Shown: positions 22,190-33,395 of the stretch, in pieces | How the letters are laid out: the number at the start of each line of letters is the position of its first letter | Numbering within the stretch: position 1 is the first letter of the stretch | Assembly (NCBI GenBank): GCA_024291935.2 | Contig: CM044306.1 | Location: forward strand, 23,395,501 to 23,459,500 | Length of the DNA: 64,000 nucleotides | Reading direction: 5' to 3' | Source: Okapia johnstoni | Lineage: Eukaryota > Chordata > Mammalia > Artiodactyla > Giraffidae | Notes under the pieces: generated by a model | What the model saw: only the letters and a program-made list of their open reading frames with translations | What the model was told of the DNA's origin: nothing | The model's database searches: none | Position numbers and translations under genes: made by a program

Positions 22190-22560
22190 TCTAGGCATTC
22201 ATCCCTACTATAGAGACGGAGAAAGAAAGATTGTGAGAGGGAGACACACACATTCAGATGAGCCTTCAGGGAATTGTATGAACTTTTGAACCAGAGGCGG
22301 AGAGCCAGAGCCCAGCCTGTTCCCACTTTAATAAACATTTTTTTTCTTCAATTAATTAAGGTTTGGAAAGAAAAAAAAAAACCACAGAAGAGAAGTAATT
22401 TAGCATGCAACGCATACTTTACAGATGGATCCTACCTTCAGATGCTTATTAAATCTATGCATGATTGCGCTGGAGAAAATTAATTGCATTGTTTCTCACT
22501 ATTCAAAAGGGGGTTGCAAACAGCTCAAAAATAAAAAGGAAAATGAAGCAAGGTTGTTGT
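22190..22560. promoter_or_regulatory. Candidate conserved non-coding block
   Basis: Repeat-free block with words such as ccagaggcggagagccagag, ttcaattaattaagg (a homeodomain TAATTA core) and gcatgcaacgcatac, followed by a short GTT repeat. The character resembles the block at 20.0-20.7 kb. No coding frame beyond 69-80 codons. Confidence 0.3.
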
Positions 22561-22571
22561 TGTTGTTGTTT
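22552..22571. repeat. (GTT)n microsatellite
   Basis: Six to seven GTT units ending in a T/A-rich run. Confidence 0.85.
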
Positions 22572-24017
22572 AAAAAAACAGCAACAGTATAAAAGGAATA
22601 CTTTCAAAGTCCTAAAACTATACCCACAATTGGCCTAAGAGCACAAAGAATTCCTTTAACACTTTTTGCTGTTTCAAAATACTGTGTATGTTGCCAGAAT
22701 ATACATATCTATTTTAAGTTTACACATATCCTGGCCTCACTAAAATTTCCTACTCAGTGGCATTTGAACTATTCAATTAAGTGGTGAGTTTTTGTTCAAA
22801 TCCTGCTGTGAAGAAAGATTTACATGAGCAGCTGGGAGTATACACTAGCACACATTCACTGTATCTCGCTTAGTGGGTATTTTCTCCATTCCAGTCTTTG
22901 GAAAAGTGATAAATTCCTAATTTGGGGGGAGGGGAGAAAATATAAAATAACATAAAATATTAAGAATATGGGTAATCATTTGCAGTTTTATCAGCTTTAA
23001 TTTTGGGAAAAAAACCTCAGACGCTTCAGAAACTGGTGAGTTTTGCCTTTCTCAAGTACTGCTAGTGGAAGTTGAACTGTAACCTCTCTCTTAGACTGTC
23101 CTGAAAATGACCTTCATCAAACTTGAAAGGACTACTCTCTGTCTAAGGAGTTAGAAGAGCCATTAATTTTCCCAACTCATTCATTTCCAGATTAAAAAAA
23201 AATTTCCTGTGTTACTTCATTGCAGATGCTCCTTTTGATGTGACCCACCTTGTTGTTGACTTGACTAAAAACATTTCACTTAGGACTTCTAAACTTATTT
23301 GATTGCATGACCCAAATAGATGGTGGTTTTATTTTATTCTTCCCACTCCAAGTCTATAAATCAGTCTCTCTAATCCCTGGTTAATGTGTATAATTATTTT
23401 AAAGTATTTATCATGACACAAATTTGGCTAAGAGTAACAAACTAAGGACATATCATAAATAAATGAATCTGTCCTATGTATAACAGAGTTTGTAAGATAT
23501 GGGAAAAATATAGATATATTAACATTGGGATTAGTTTATATAGTGCCTTTCACCAGGTCTCAAACAACAATAGAAATGACCTCATAAATAATTATAGCTT
23601 TTAAATCCCTAGTTCGGAATGGGACAAAACAAGATCCCATGGTGAAACAGGTAGAGCAAAACTTCTAAGACAAGTATTCAGCTTTTGTTCCCTTGCTTTA
23701 CCTCTTAAAGTCAGATCTACCACCCTGTTAGATCATCAACCAATTGAAAGTAGGGTCTCATCATCATGCCAAAACATCTGGTTCAGTTCAGGCACTACTA
23801 AAAAGAGAAAAATCTATGCTGCTGTGAGAAACCCCAGTCAAAATGGAGCCAATGCCTTGTGTTGGTAGAATTTTTCTCGATGTAACACAACAGTGTGTAG
23901 TACCTATGTTATTGATTGGTAAAGGGAACAGACAGGAATGTATCAGCTTGGAGCTCCAGAACATTATGATTACAAAAGACAGTTTAACTGAGGTATTAAA
24001 AACAGGGCCAGAGTCAG
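22572..24017. other. 1.4 kb without recognised gene or repeat
   Basis: AT-rich unique sequence. The minus-strand 169-codon frame at 23788-24297 runs across the BovB scrap at 24018-24090 in the wrong orientation and is not credible as a gene. Confidence 0.4.
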
Positions 24018-24092
24018 AAAGGACAGGGAAGCCTGGTGTGCAGCATTTCATGGAGTCGCAAAGAGTCAGACATGACTTAGCAACTGAAAAAC
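24018..24092 (+). mobile_element. Short BovB 3' end
   Basis: The last ~75 bp of BovB: aaggacagggaagcctgg to gagtcagacatgactta, with an imperfect caactgaaaaacaac tail. It is the only ruminant-specific insertion between 12.5 and 26.5 kb. Confidence 0.75.
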
Positions 24093-25784
24093 AACTTAAG
24101 TGAAACCAGCACTGATAGGTATGAAATGCCTGAATAATATAGGTAGGAAAAAGCCTAAGAAGGGAGATTTCTTTGTTCAAGGCACCCGAAAGATCTCTTC
24201 TGTTTGCTGTACTCCAACACTGATCAACAGGCTGACTGCAACCTACACCTGTACATTTGACATATCTCTTCATTACAGATTCTCTCAGCTGCTTCAATAT
24301 TTACCTTTTAAGTTTCCCCTGGAATTAACACAATCCTCCCTACCTCAAATAGGGAGCATTGCAAATGAAAGTGCTGTATATCATCCCTAGCTTCTGGTCA
24401 TCTACAGTTCTGGGACTTCCTCTATTAAAGACTCCATCACATTAGGGTCCTTTATCGTCTTTCTGCAGAAGTTCCAGAATGAGCACCAACAAGCAACTAG
24501 TCAGCAGCTGCTGGCAGAGCAGTTTTTGTAGTACAAGTGACTCTGGCCTTCCTTGGATCATTTCCCATTGAGTATGTGGAAGAGTTTATCAAACTCAAGA
24601 TATCAAAAGCACAAGATAAGTCTAGGAAAGTAGATGATTAAACTCACTTTCAAGAATCCAAGAGTTCTGAATATGTTTCAGATTTTTCGATACCCATTGT
24701 AAAAATGAGAATAGTTAAAAGATAAAAATTTAAAACTCTTAATTGACTTAGTTTTTATTTTATATTTCTTACAAATGTTACAATGAGTACATTATTCTCC
24801 TGGAGCAAAGAGCTCACCGATGACTGGGGAATTACATTCAAGACATTATACTTTGATTTAGCAGATCTCTGTATTCATTTATTATATGGGATCCTGTTTT
24901 CCTGAAAGAGTTAAATTCCCTCTATAAGGTAAAGAGCTTAATCACTCTGGGATGAGATATTTTTTTCTATTTTCCAATGCAATTACTCTTTGTCTTAAAT
25001 CTAATTGAATTCACTTTCCATGTTAGTGGGGGAAGGGAGGTAGGTAGGAGAGATGCTGCATATGTTAGAAGACAAATAGTGTAAATTGCAGACTTTTTGA
25101 TATAAAGGATTTTTCAAAGACAAAATACTGTGTGCTGATAAAAATGTTTAAATATTCAGTGTTGTTGTGGGTGGAGATTTGGGCTATTAGGAACTAGATT
25201 TCTTATATGGAGAACGTTAGGGACATTGCATAAAGAGCGTTCATATTTATAAATTATAAAGTATCTTGGGATTCTCTGTATGAAGAGCACCATATAAATA
25301 TGAGTATTTTCACCTCACGTGGGCTATCACAGATTGTTGACATCTCAGCAAAAATGTATTTCAGTAGTCAGCAGGATATAAACTCTTCTGTGGATTTGAT
25401 TTTTCTGCCGTCTTCTCTTCCCTGAGCTGTAACATGGAAGGAACATGTTGGCTGCCTCTTTTCCCTTTTCTAAAGTTCTTGACTCTCATTTGTCTTTGTA
25501 GTGTCAGTATATAGCATTTGGCTTTGTACTCATAGGCCATACTACTGAAGGAAGGGAACATTTATCTTGGATCTATCTTGGATATTGTTTTCCACCCTCA
25601 GTATTTCTGGTGTCTAAGGAGGAAAACCTCCAGATATCATGGAAGAGGGGGAGAGAAGGTGGCAGTCACTCTGTGGCACATTAAGAAACACTGTAGAAAC
25701 AAGAGACTACTGTTATCTCAAGGTTCTTTGGAGGTTCTTTAGGATATGACAAATACCTATATGTACAGTCACATTTTTTAGGGT
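24093..25784. other. 1.7 kb without recognised feature
   Basis: Plus-strand frame 24100-24390 (96 codons) has no features I recognise. The remainder is AT-rich. Confidence 0.4.
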
Positions 25785-26200
25785 TCAATTTGACAAATTC
25801 TTATTGAATGTCTACCATGTGCTGAAATCTGTGAAAGATACCGGAATAATTAACCTGTAAAAGATATAGGAATAATTAAGACATCACTCCTGCCCTGTGG
25901 GAGCTCACAACCTTTGCAGAAGCCAGCACACGGTAAGTAATATAATACAAGGCAAACGGTGGTAACAACTACAATAAAGGCATTGATCAAGTAAAACATA
26001 AGACAGAGAGAGGATGAGGCTACCTTGGAGCAATTAGGAAGCCATGTAGAGAAGATGAGCAGAGCCTTGTAGGATCAGTGCACTGTAGGTGGCTGGAGAG
26101 GATGAGAAAGGCATTCTAGGTGGAAGACACAGGGCTAGTTTTGGGGAATGATGAATAATGAGGTTGGAGTGTAGGGCATGAGGTTCAAATGTAGGAAGTA
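25785..26200 (-). mobile_element. L2 LINE 3' region
   Basis: Reverse of the L2 3' end: cttattgaatgtctaccatg, then ctgccctgtgggagctcac, then a purine-rich gaaaggcattctaggtgg section matching reversed L2 body. Diverged, with a partial duplication of ggaataatta near 25845-25880. Confidence 0.6.
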
Positions 26201-26506
26201 AAATGAAAAGTACAGATAACTTGTATTTCAGATTATGCTTTCAAATCCTCTTCAAAATAAGCTGAGATTATGAAGCTGCAGTGTAACTAGACAACAGTTC
26301 TTAATGATGAGTATTCTCAGCCCATTATCCCCTTGTATACTCAAGAGGTTCTGGCTTCACTGGTTTGGTTCCCTCCCAGACCTGCTCTCAACTATGGAGG
26401 GTTCTGCCATTCATTCTGTCTTGGCCTTTTATGATGCAGTGTTGGGAAGAATAAGAATGAAACAAGAGTTTGAAAGGGCAAAGGCCATTTGGATAGATAG
26501 TAGAGG

Positions 26507-26764
26507 CTGCTAAGTCGCTTCAGTCGTGTCCGACTCTGTGCGACCCCATAGACGGCAGCCCACCAGCCTCCACCGTCCCTGGGATTCTCCAGGCAAGAAC
26601 ACTGGAGTGGGTTGCCATTTCCTTCTCCAGTGCATGAAAGTGAAAGTGAAGTCACTCAGTCGTGTCAGACTCTTAGCGACCCCATGGACTGCAGCCTACC
26701 AGGCTCCTCCATCCATGGGATTTTCCAGGCAAGATTACTGGAGTGAGGTGCCAGTGCCTTCTCC
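26507..26764 (-). mobile_element. BOV-A2 dimeric SINE with perfect target duplication
   Basis: Two Bov-A monomers with a gtgaaagtgaaagtgaag linker and a shortened GCT tail at the left. A perfect 12-bp direct repeat, agatagtagagg, lies at 26495-26506 and 26766-26777. The low divergence of the monomers and the exact duplication suggest a fairly recent insertion. Confidence 0.93.
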
Positions 26765-26777
26765 AAGATAGTAGAGG

Positions 26778-27844
26778 ACAGATAGCCAAAAAGCACTCTC
26801 CACTCTGCACTGCAGAGGATCGAGAGGAACACAGCTGGAGAGTAGGTCTGAAAGAGTTCAAAGGCAAGAGAGCAAGAGGCTCCAGGGAGCTGTGGAGATT
26901 CTGAGAGGCGACAGTGGCCTTGTAAAATATACTGCATGTATATGTGAGGACTGAAATGTTTACTCTTATTGTGCTTCTGTGAATGTGATACCTCTTCAGG
27001 ACTGGGTCTGGTGCCACAGGGATGATGGTAAGCAAAGATTCAGGACAGCTCAGCATGAGAACATATGTGATTTTCTGGAGACTGGAAGCTGTGCCTCACA
27101 TTATACCGGAGAGAGCTATGATGGCTGGAAGTGGATCCAGAGCTCTTTACCATTTCATTCTTCCATGAATTCTCTATTTAATGTTTAATGCTTGTTGAAT
27201 AGATTGAGATGGTTCTTACTGTATATTAATTAATTCTTTTCTTGACTCTGTCATGCTTTAGTGGCTGCCCTAAACTTCCACTCTCCGTTTCCATAAGCCG
27301 AGGGCCAATCCCTACTCCATGCTCTTTACTCTCAGCAGATGGCCTTGCCCTCCCCGACTTCTAAGTAAAAATATCTCTGCATCATTACCCACCTCTATCT
27401 TTTAACTCCTTTCTCTAAGAAGTAAGTGTCTTTAGCTTAAGACTGATTCTTGAATAGTATTATACAACCTACCTCCACCTTTCCTAGAACTTGATTCTAT
27501 TTATTATCCTTTCTTTTTCAACTGTTCTTTCTTCTTTTCAGGAAAATTAGCTCAGATCTACCCTCTCCTAAAACAAAAAAAAAGAACTAAAAAAAAAGTT
27601 CCTCTTTACCTCTTCCTCGCTACCACTTATCCCTTCCCTTATTTTCAGCAACCAACTTTTTAAAAGTGCCATATACCCACAGTCTCTAGTTTCTCAGTTC
27701 TCATTCATTCCTGAATCCCTAAAATCAGCCTTCTACTTTTACTAATCTACTGAAACTGCTCCTCAAAGAATTAGCAAATAACTTCTTATTTTTGTTTCCA
27801 CCATCCTTGTCCCTCCCTAAAAATGCCCCACCCCATATCTAAAA
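26778..27844. other. 1.1 kb without a named feature
   Basis: Mixed composition. The part at 27600-27800 (ctactgaaactgctcctc) resembles a widespread old mammalian repeat I cannot name with confidence. Confidence 0.35.
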
Positions 27845-27960
27845 ATACACAAACATGGAGGGAGATTGTCAGTTACTCATCTTTATATCCCCTCAACATG
27901 TAGCATTATGCCTTGTATATGGTAGAAACTCCATGAGTATTTAAACTGAATCTGTATTTC
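27845..27960 (+). mobile_element. L2/MIR-type 3' tail
   Basis: Sense tail: tttatatcccctcaacatgt, agcattatgccttgtatatg, and a degraded ctcaataaatattt equivalent. Confidence 0.45.
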
Positions 27961-28921
27961 TTCAACCAGTCTCATTGTCTCCACGATTCCTGGTACTCTC
28001 TGACCATGTCAGGAAACTAGGAATGGTTTCAGATGCTACAGCTAGTATCAGGGCATGCAGCTTTCTCTAATGGTTTAGAGAATTAGGAAACATCTCATTC
28101 TCAATTGTCAACAACAAAATTATTTTAAAATTCTCATATGTCAGAAAGTATAATAAAAATTGTGTTATTTTGATTTTGTTGCTAAAATATACAAAACAAA
28201 CATACACATGAAATGTATATCATGATGATCAATGGTAGTGATCAAGAACTCAAAAATGAAGAATTTGAAACACAGAGACTTGCCAGACTTATCAAGTGGC
28301 TTTCTGTTGATCCAAACATAAACCATGTGGTAAGATCTTGTAAGGTATTATGCAATAAGCCTTATTTTCCCAGAAAGCTCTACAATGGCTGAGACACAAT
28401 ACATACTAAAATATAATCAGAAATAAGCTAGTCACTACTAATATATTAATTGATATCTTCAGTAAATAGGCTTCTTTTGTGCAGAGGGTACAAAAACAAA
28501 TATTCAAATCCAAACATGTAAGGTTAATCAATGGGACGTGGAACACTTTTTACTTCTATATTTCCCTTGAGTGTCTTATATGGAATTTCACTAACAGGAA
28601 GTTCTCCCATCTCTCACAAACTCCTCCATACACTGAGAACTTTTAGGAACAGTGATAAACAGCTCAAGAGTCACACAGCTTCTTGGACACATGTATATAC
28701 TGAGGTTACTGGCTACTTCTCTGTCCTACATTGCTGCCCAGCTAATTGCATGCAACATGAAATGCCTACGAAAGCCAGCAGAATGGGCTTGTTACAGTTG
28801 TTTACTTGAAGCATTCCTTTAGAATAGGCCTACCCACCAAGAATGTAAAGAATCCATGGCTCCTGCACAACGTTCTAATGCCTCAGTCGAAATCCATTCT
28901 CTTTGTCACTATTTGGTTCAA

Positions 28922-29030
28922 CAGTTCAGGTAAACAAACATTCTGGGAGCACTTACCCTACAACAGGCACTGTGCTAGGCCTTCAGGGAGCCAGAATCCA
29001 GTGCAGGATAGAGATTTGTAAACAGAATTC
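28922..29030 (-). mobile_element. L2 LINE 3' end
   Basis: Reverse L2 3' end: gggagcacttaccctacaac, then aggcactgtgctaggccttc. Confidence 0.6.
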
Positions 29031-29854
29031 CAGGACAATTATGGCAGTGATTTGAAGATTTCAAATCACAGGGATACTTTTCTTAAAAGGTGAACTGTAT
29101 TTGGGACAATTCTGTATTTTAAGGTAAAAGTCAACATTTATCTTAAAATATGGAAATGCCCAAATTTAAAATCTAAAATTTAAGGTTCTAAGGATCATTT
29201 AAATGTTAATAGAATAAATTAATGAGAGCAAACTAAAACAAAAACATTGACGAGTCTACTCACTGAACAGATTCTTCTCAAAATAAAGTTCCTTAAAGGC
29301 AGTAAACATTTTTATACAACAGTAGTAGGGGCAAGGAAATATAAGAGACTCACTTCAACTAGCACCTGTAAATACATCTTTCGGTTACACCAAAAAGTTA
29401 CCAGATAGGGGGACATCCAGTACCACTGTCCTGTGACACTGTTTGTAGGGAAGGGGATCTCCTTATTACAAAACTGTTTTCTCTTTTTAAGGCTCTCTTG
29501 CCCTAGATATTTTCCTAGACAACATTATATTTTATCTCAACCCTTTCAAATAACCTGTAAACAGTCTTTACATTAATGCCTGTGTAATCTGTCAAATAAT
29601 ACTCTGGAGTATTAGAAATATAAATAGATGAGAATTTTACTCTCAAAGAGCACTTTATTCACCTGGTTTCACTACAGCTCTACGACAAAAGTTGTCTAGT
29701 GAGTATACCGAGACCATACTGAACACTCAAACAAATGAGGCAGACTACTTTCGTTCATGTGCCTACAGTTTTGTGGCTCTAGAACTATCTTATTTAGAAA
29801 ATCTCTATATGTGAAAAAATCTTTGTGATAAAATGTCTGTAAAAGACAGAGGCT
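29031..29854. other. 0.8 kb without recognised feature
   Basis: AT-rich unique sequence with no coding frame of note. Confidence 0.4.
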
Positions 29855-29855
29855 T

Positions 29856-30157
29856 GGGATTTCCCTGGTGGTCCTGTGGTTAGGAATCCCTTTTCCAATG
29901 CAGGGGACATGGGTTCAATCCCTGGTCAGGGAACTAAGATCCCACATGCCATGGAGCAACTAAGCCTGAGCACCGCAATAGAGAAGGTCATGTGCCACAA
30001 CTAGAAAGCCCATGTGTTGCAACTAGTGCACCACACGCTCTAGAGCCTGTGCTCCACAACAAGAAGAGCCTGAGTGCCACAACTAGAGAAAGCCTATGTG
30101 CCACACCAAAGACATAGTGCAGCCAAAATTCTAAAAAATAAAAATAAAGTATACAAT
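29856..30157 (+). mobile_element. CHR-type tRNA-derived SINE
   Basis: Cetartiodactyl tRNA-Glu-derived SINE. Its head carries gggatttccctggtgg and the B-box-like gggttcaatccc; the body has repeated gccacaactag units; the tail is A-rich with aataaaaataaag. A 17-bp direct repeat with one mismatch flanks it at 29842-29858 and 30158-30174, the left copy overlapping the first bases of the element. Confidence 0.9.
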
Positions 30158-30265
30158 AAAGACATAGGCTTGGGGAAAACCTTAAAAAATTTGACTCCAA
30201 TGGCCACTTCTAAGAATGAAATACAATTCTCTGAATTTGTCATACCTAGGACATGTACAGAGTTA

Positions 30266-30708
30266 CTTCCAGTGGTCATGTATGGATATGAGAGTTGGAC
30301 TATAAAGAAAGCTGAGCACTGAAGAATTGAGGCTTTTGAACTGTGGTGTTGGAGAAGACTCTTGAGAGTCCCTTGGATTGCAAGGAGATACAACCAGTCC
30401 ATCCTAAAGGAGATCAGTCCTGGGTGTTCATTGGGAGGATTGATGTTGAAGCTGAAACTCCAATACTTTGGCCACCTGATGGGAAGAACTGACTCATTTG
30501 AAAAGACCCTGATGCTGGGAAAGATTGAGGGCAGGAGGAGAAGGGGACAACAGAGGATGAGATGGTTGGATGGCATCACCGACTTGATGGACATGGGTTT
30601 GGGTGGACTCCGGGAGTTGGTGATGGACAGGGAGGCCTGGCGTGCTGCGGTTCATGGGGTCGCAAAGAGTTGGACACGACTGAGCAACTGAACTGAACTG
30701 AACTGAAG
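30266..30708 (+). mobile_element. BovB LINE 3' end
   Basis: The last ~440 bp of BovB. A 109-codon frame at 30362-30691 preserves the C-terminal region, including the Arg-rich RRRRG segment and the Trp-rich end, but the upstream frame is shifted near 30320 (gagcactgaagaattg). It ends in gactgaactgaactgaactg. Confidence 0.93.
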
Positions 30709-31067
30709 GAGATATTTTCTTGCTATATATGAAATAAATTGTCAATGTTTGGGGAGCCGTATAGCATACAGCTCAGTAGACTATTCAGGAGTTTGAATGC
30801 TAAGGTTGTAACTGAGGATGTAGAAACATCATTATACATGAGATTTTATATTTTGCTTTTATCACATTACTTAACCAACACTAAGGAAACAGAAGTAAAC
30901 TTTGGAATGGTTCTGAGCTTTGAAGCTAAAAGAAAAAAATAAAAGAGTTTTAAATTCACAATCAGGTACATTACTTGATTTTAAAGGAAGAGATGATTTG
31001 TTTTATCTATCATAATACCAAAGTATCATACTGTTAAAGAAGTTATGAGTTAAGCATATGGATCCCT

Positions 31068-31288
31068 GTGTGTGCTCAGTCACTCAGTCGTGTCCGACTC
31101 TTTGTGTCTCCATGGGCTGGAGCTTGCCAAGCTCCTCTGCCAATGTAATTTTCCAGGCAAGAATACTGGAGTAGGGTGCCATTTCCTACTCTAGGAGATC
31201 TTCCCAACCCAGGGTATGAACCTGTGTCTACCTGTATCTTCTGCATTGGCAGGTAGATTCTTTACAATTAGCACTACCTGGAAAGCCC
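31068..31288 (-). mobile_element. Bov-tA SINE with target duplication
   Basis: Bov-A body and tRNA-Glu head in reverse orientation with a short TG tail at the left. A perfect 11-bp repeat, tatggatccct, lies at 31057-31067 and 31289-31299. More diverged than the copy at 4908. Confidence 0.9.
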
Positions 31289-31299
31289 TATGGATCCCT

Positions 31300-31975
31300 A
31301 CAATGTACTTATTTTAGATAATAACGACATTTGTAAAAATTTTGATATATGTGTCTTTTGGAAAAACAAACTCTTAAATATAGATAAGGAAAAGAGGTCT
31401 CTGGTACTCTCAAATAAGAGAAGAAAGATATTTTGGAAAGGATTCCTTTGAACACTAAAATTATAGCTAGGAGAATAGAAAACAATCTGCATAAGTAAAA
31501 AAAAAAAAATGCCTGTGGAAAGGACGGGAGGTTCTTATCTTCAGCTGCAGAAAATGATACAGAAGTTGTAGGAAGTGGTGTAGAAGACAGAGACAAGTTC
31601 ACTGTTATTTCTAAAAAGTAGAGCAAGTGGGCTTCCACTGCATCATAAGGGACTCAGGCTGGACATTAGGACTACAGTCCTGATAGGAACAGCAATGAAC
31701 ATAAAATGACTTGTTAAAGAAGATAACGAAATCTGTTTCTCAAAATAGCAATTAGACAAAGATAATTATTTACCCTTCTGAGATACAGTCTTTTTCAAAG
31801 AAAAGGGATAGATAAGCTTATTTTCCAAGATAGCTTTCAATTCTTTAATTACATAGTGGTGAATCCAAAATGGTCATCCTACTTTTGAAGTTAGAAAGTT
31901 ACGGAATTTAATGTCATTTAAGAGACCATCTAGCTCAATTCCTTTTCTATACATGGAGAGGTGGCACAGTGCAGT
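31300..31975. other. 0.7 kb without recognised feature
   Basis: The minus-strand frames at 31298-31638 are Phe, Ser and Leu rich and reflect A-rich plus-strand DNA. Confidence 0.4.
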
Positions 31976-31977
31976 AC

Positions 31978-32280
31978 AGAGGTTGCCACACTAGGATCCA
32001 AGGGCCAAAACCCACCTAGCCTGTTTTTGTAGGGCCTGATAGCTTAGAATTTTTTTAAAGCATTTCTAAATGGTAGGGGGAAGATCAAAATAATATTTCA
32101 TGACATATAAAAGTTATAAGGAATTCAAATTTCAGTATCTATAAAAAAAGTTTTTGTATATACCACATTGTTTATTTGCATATTATGATAGGTGCTTTTG
32201 CACTACAACTGGCACAGTTGTCACTCTAGAGACTGTATGAAAATCCTAAGATACTAACTACCTGGCCCTTTACAGAAGCC
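31978..32280 (+). mobile_element. Ancient hAT-Charlie-type DNA transposon remnant
   Basis: Landmarks agggccaaaacccacctagc, ctgtttttgtagggcc, ttttgcactacaactggca and tacctggccctttacagaag match a common non-autonomous mammalian hAT element. Terminal repeats are degraded; the exact MER family is not certain. Confidence 0.6.
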
Positions 32281-32282
32281 TG

Positions 32283-32490
32283 GTACCGTGGATGAAGCAC
32301 ATAAGGTCTAAAGCTAGACTACTCAGGTGTGATACTGAAAAAGAGAGTGTGCCTCAGTTTTCTGAGCTGTAAACTGGGGACAACAACGGTATTTACCTAA
32401 TAGAGTTGTTGTGAGAATTAAGTGAAAGTGCTTAGACATTTACGACTGGTATAAAGTAAGAATTCAGCAAATATTAGATATCTTTATTAT
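32283..32490 (+). mobile_element. MIR SINE
   Basis: Sense MIR with gcctcagttttctgagctgt and aactggggacaacaacggta, then a MIR tail. Confidence 0.75.
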
Positions 32491-32494
32491 TACA

Positions 32495-32600
32495 TATAAA
32501 GAAATCCTGGCCCACAGAGATAAAGTGACCCCAAGGTCACAGGATTTGCTAGAGGCAGACTGGAAGTATTTTCTGATTCACCTTGCCTACATGATGTTGT
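32495..32600 (-). mobile_element. MIR SINE, convergent with the previous one
   Basis: Reverse MIR core: ctggcccacagagataaagt, gaccccaaggtcacagg and gctagaggcagactgga. Confidence 0.7.
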
Positions 32601-33224
32601 CTTTTAAAATTTTCTATATTGCCAGACCAAGAAAAACATTTTGTGATTTTTTTTAAAACTACCTCAAAGCCACTTTAAATGAGAACTTCAGTTTCATCAG
32701 ACCAGTCACCTATCAATCCTGTTACCTAAAGTGACCTAAAGGCAACTTGTGGAACATTTGAGCTTTAGTTTTCTACCTCAGACCTCTAGAAATTAAGATT
32801 TTTCTTTATGCTTTCTAAAAAGGACAATACAAGTCCCTTACAGCTTAAAATTCGTAGGTCTGTTCTTTTTAAAATATTTGCTGCAAAAACTTCAGAAGTA
32901 AATCACTGATCTGGACCTCAGAATTCGAGGGATAGCATATTAGTCCATAAGCATTTCCGTTATAACACAGTTCATTTTCTCTTGTCACTTTTCCTCCTTA
33001 TCAGTTCTTGTATATAACCAGTACCACTTCAGGTTTTCCTTTTTCTGTGAAACCTCTGAAACTTAGTAAAATGTTTGTTTATAGCTCTGGATAACCACCT
33101 TTTCCAAGGCTTTGTTCATAAGAGGCCTTTCTTCATTAAATCCACTCCCAAATGGTCACTCCATTATGCCATGCTTCCTTGTCAGTGGTATACAATTTTA
33201 AACAATTATACATTTGTCACTGCT

Positions 33225-33395
33225 GTCTAATTGTTCTCTAGTTTTTCTCTTTCTAAGTAGTACATCCTATCTTGCAAAACTGGAATTGTTTAAGACCATG
33301 CCACATTTTTTTTTAATATTACTCCACAGTACTTAGTTGAGTTATTTACATAGTAGGTATTCAACCAGTGCTTCTTGCATTAATAAATGAATATC
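33225..33395 (+). mobile_element. L2 LINE 3' tail
   Basis: Degenerate sense L2 tail: acatagtaggtattcaacca, then ttgcattaataaatgaat. Confidence 0.45.

Noticed and set aside
23788..24297. 169-codon minus-strand open frame
   Set aside because: It crosses the reversed BovB 3' scrap at 24018-24092 and has no recognisable domain or consistent codon character; long frames occur by chance in a 64-kb window.
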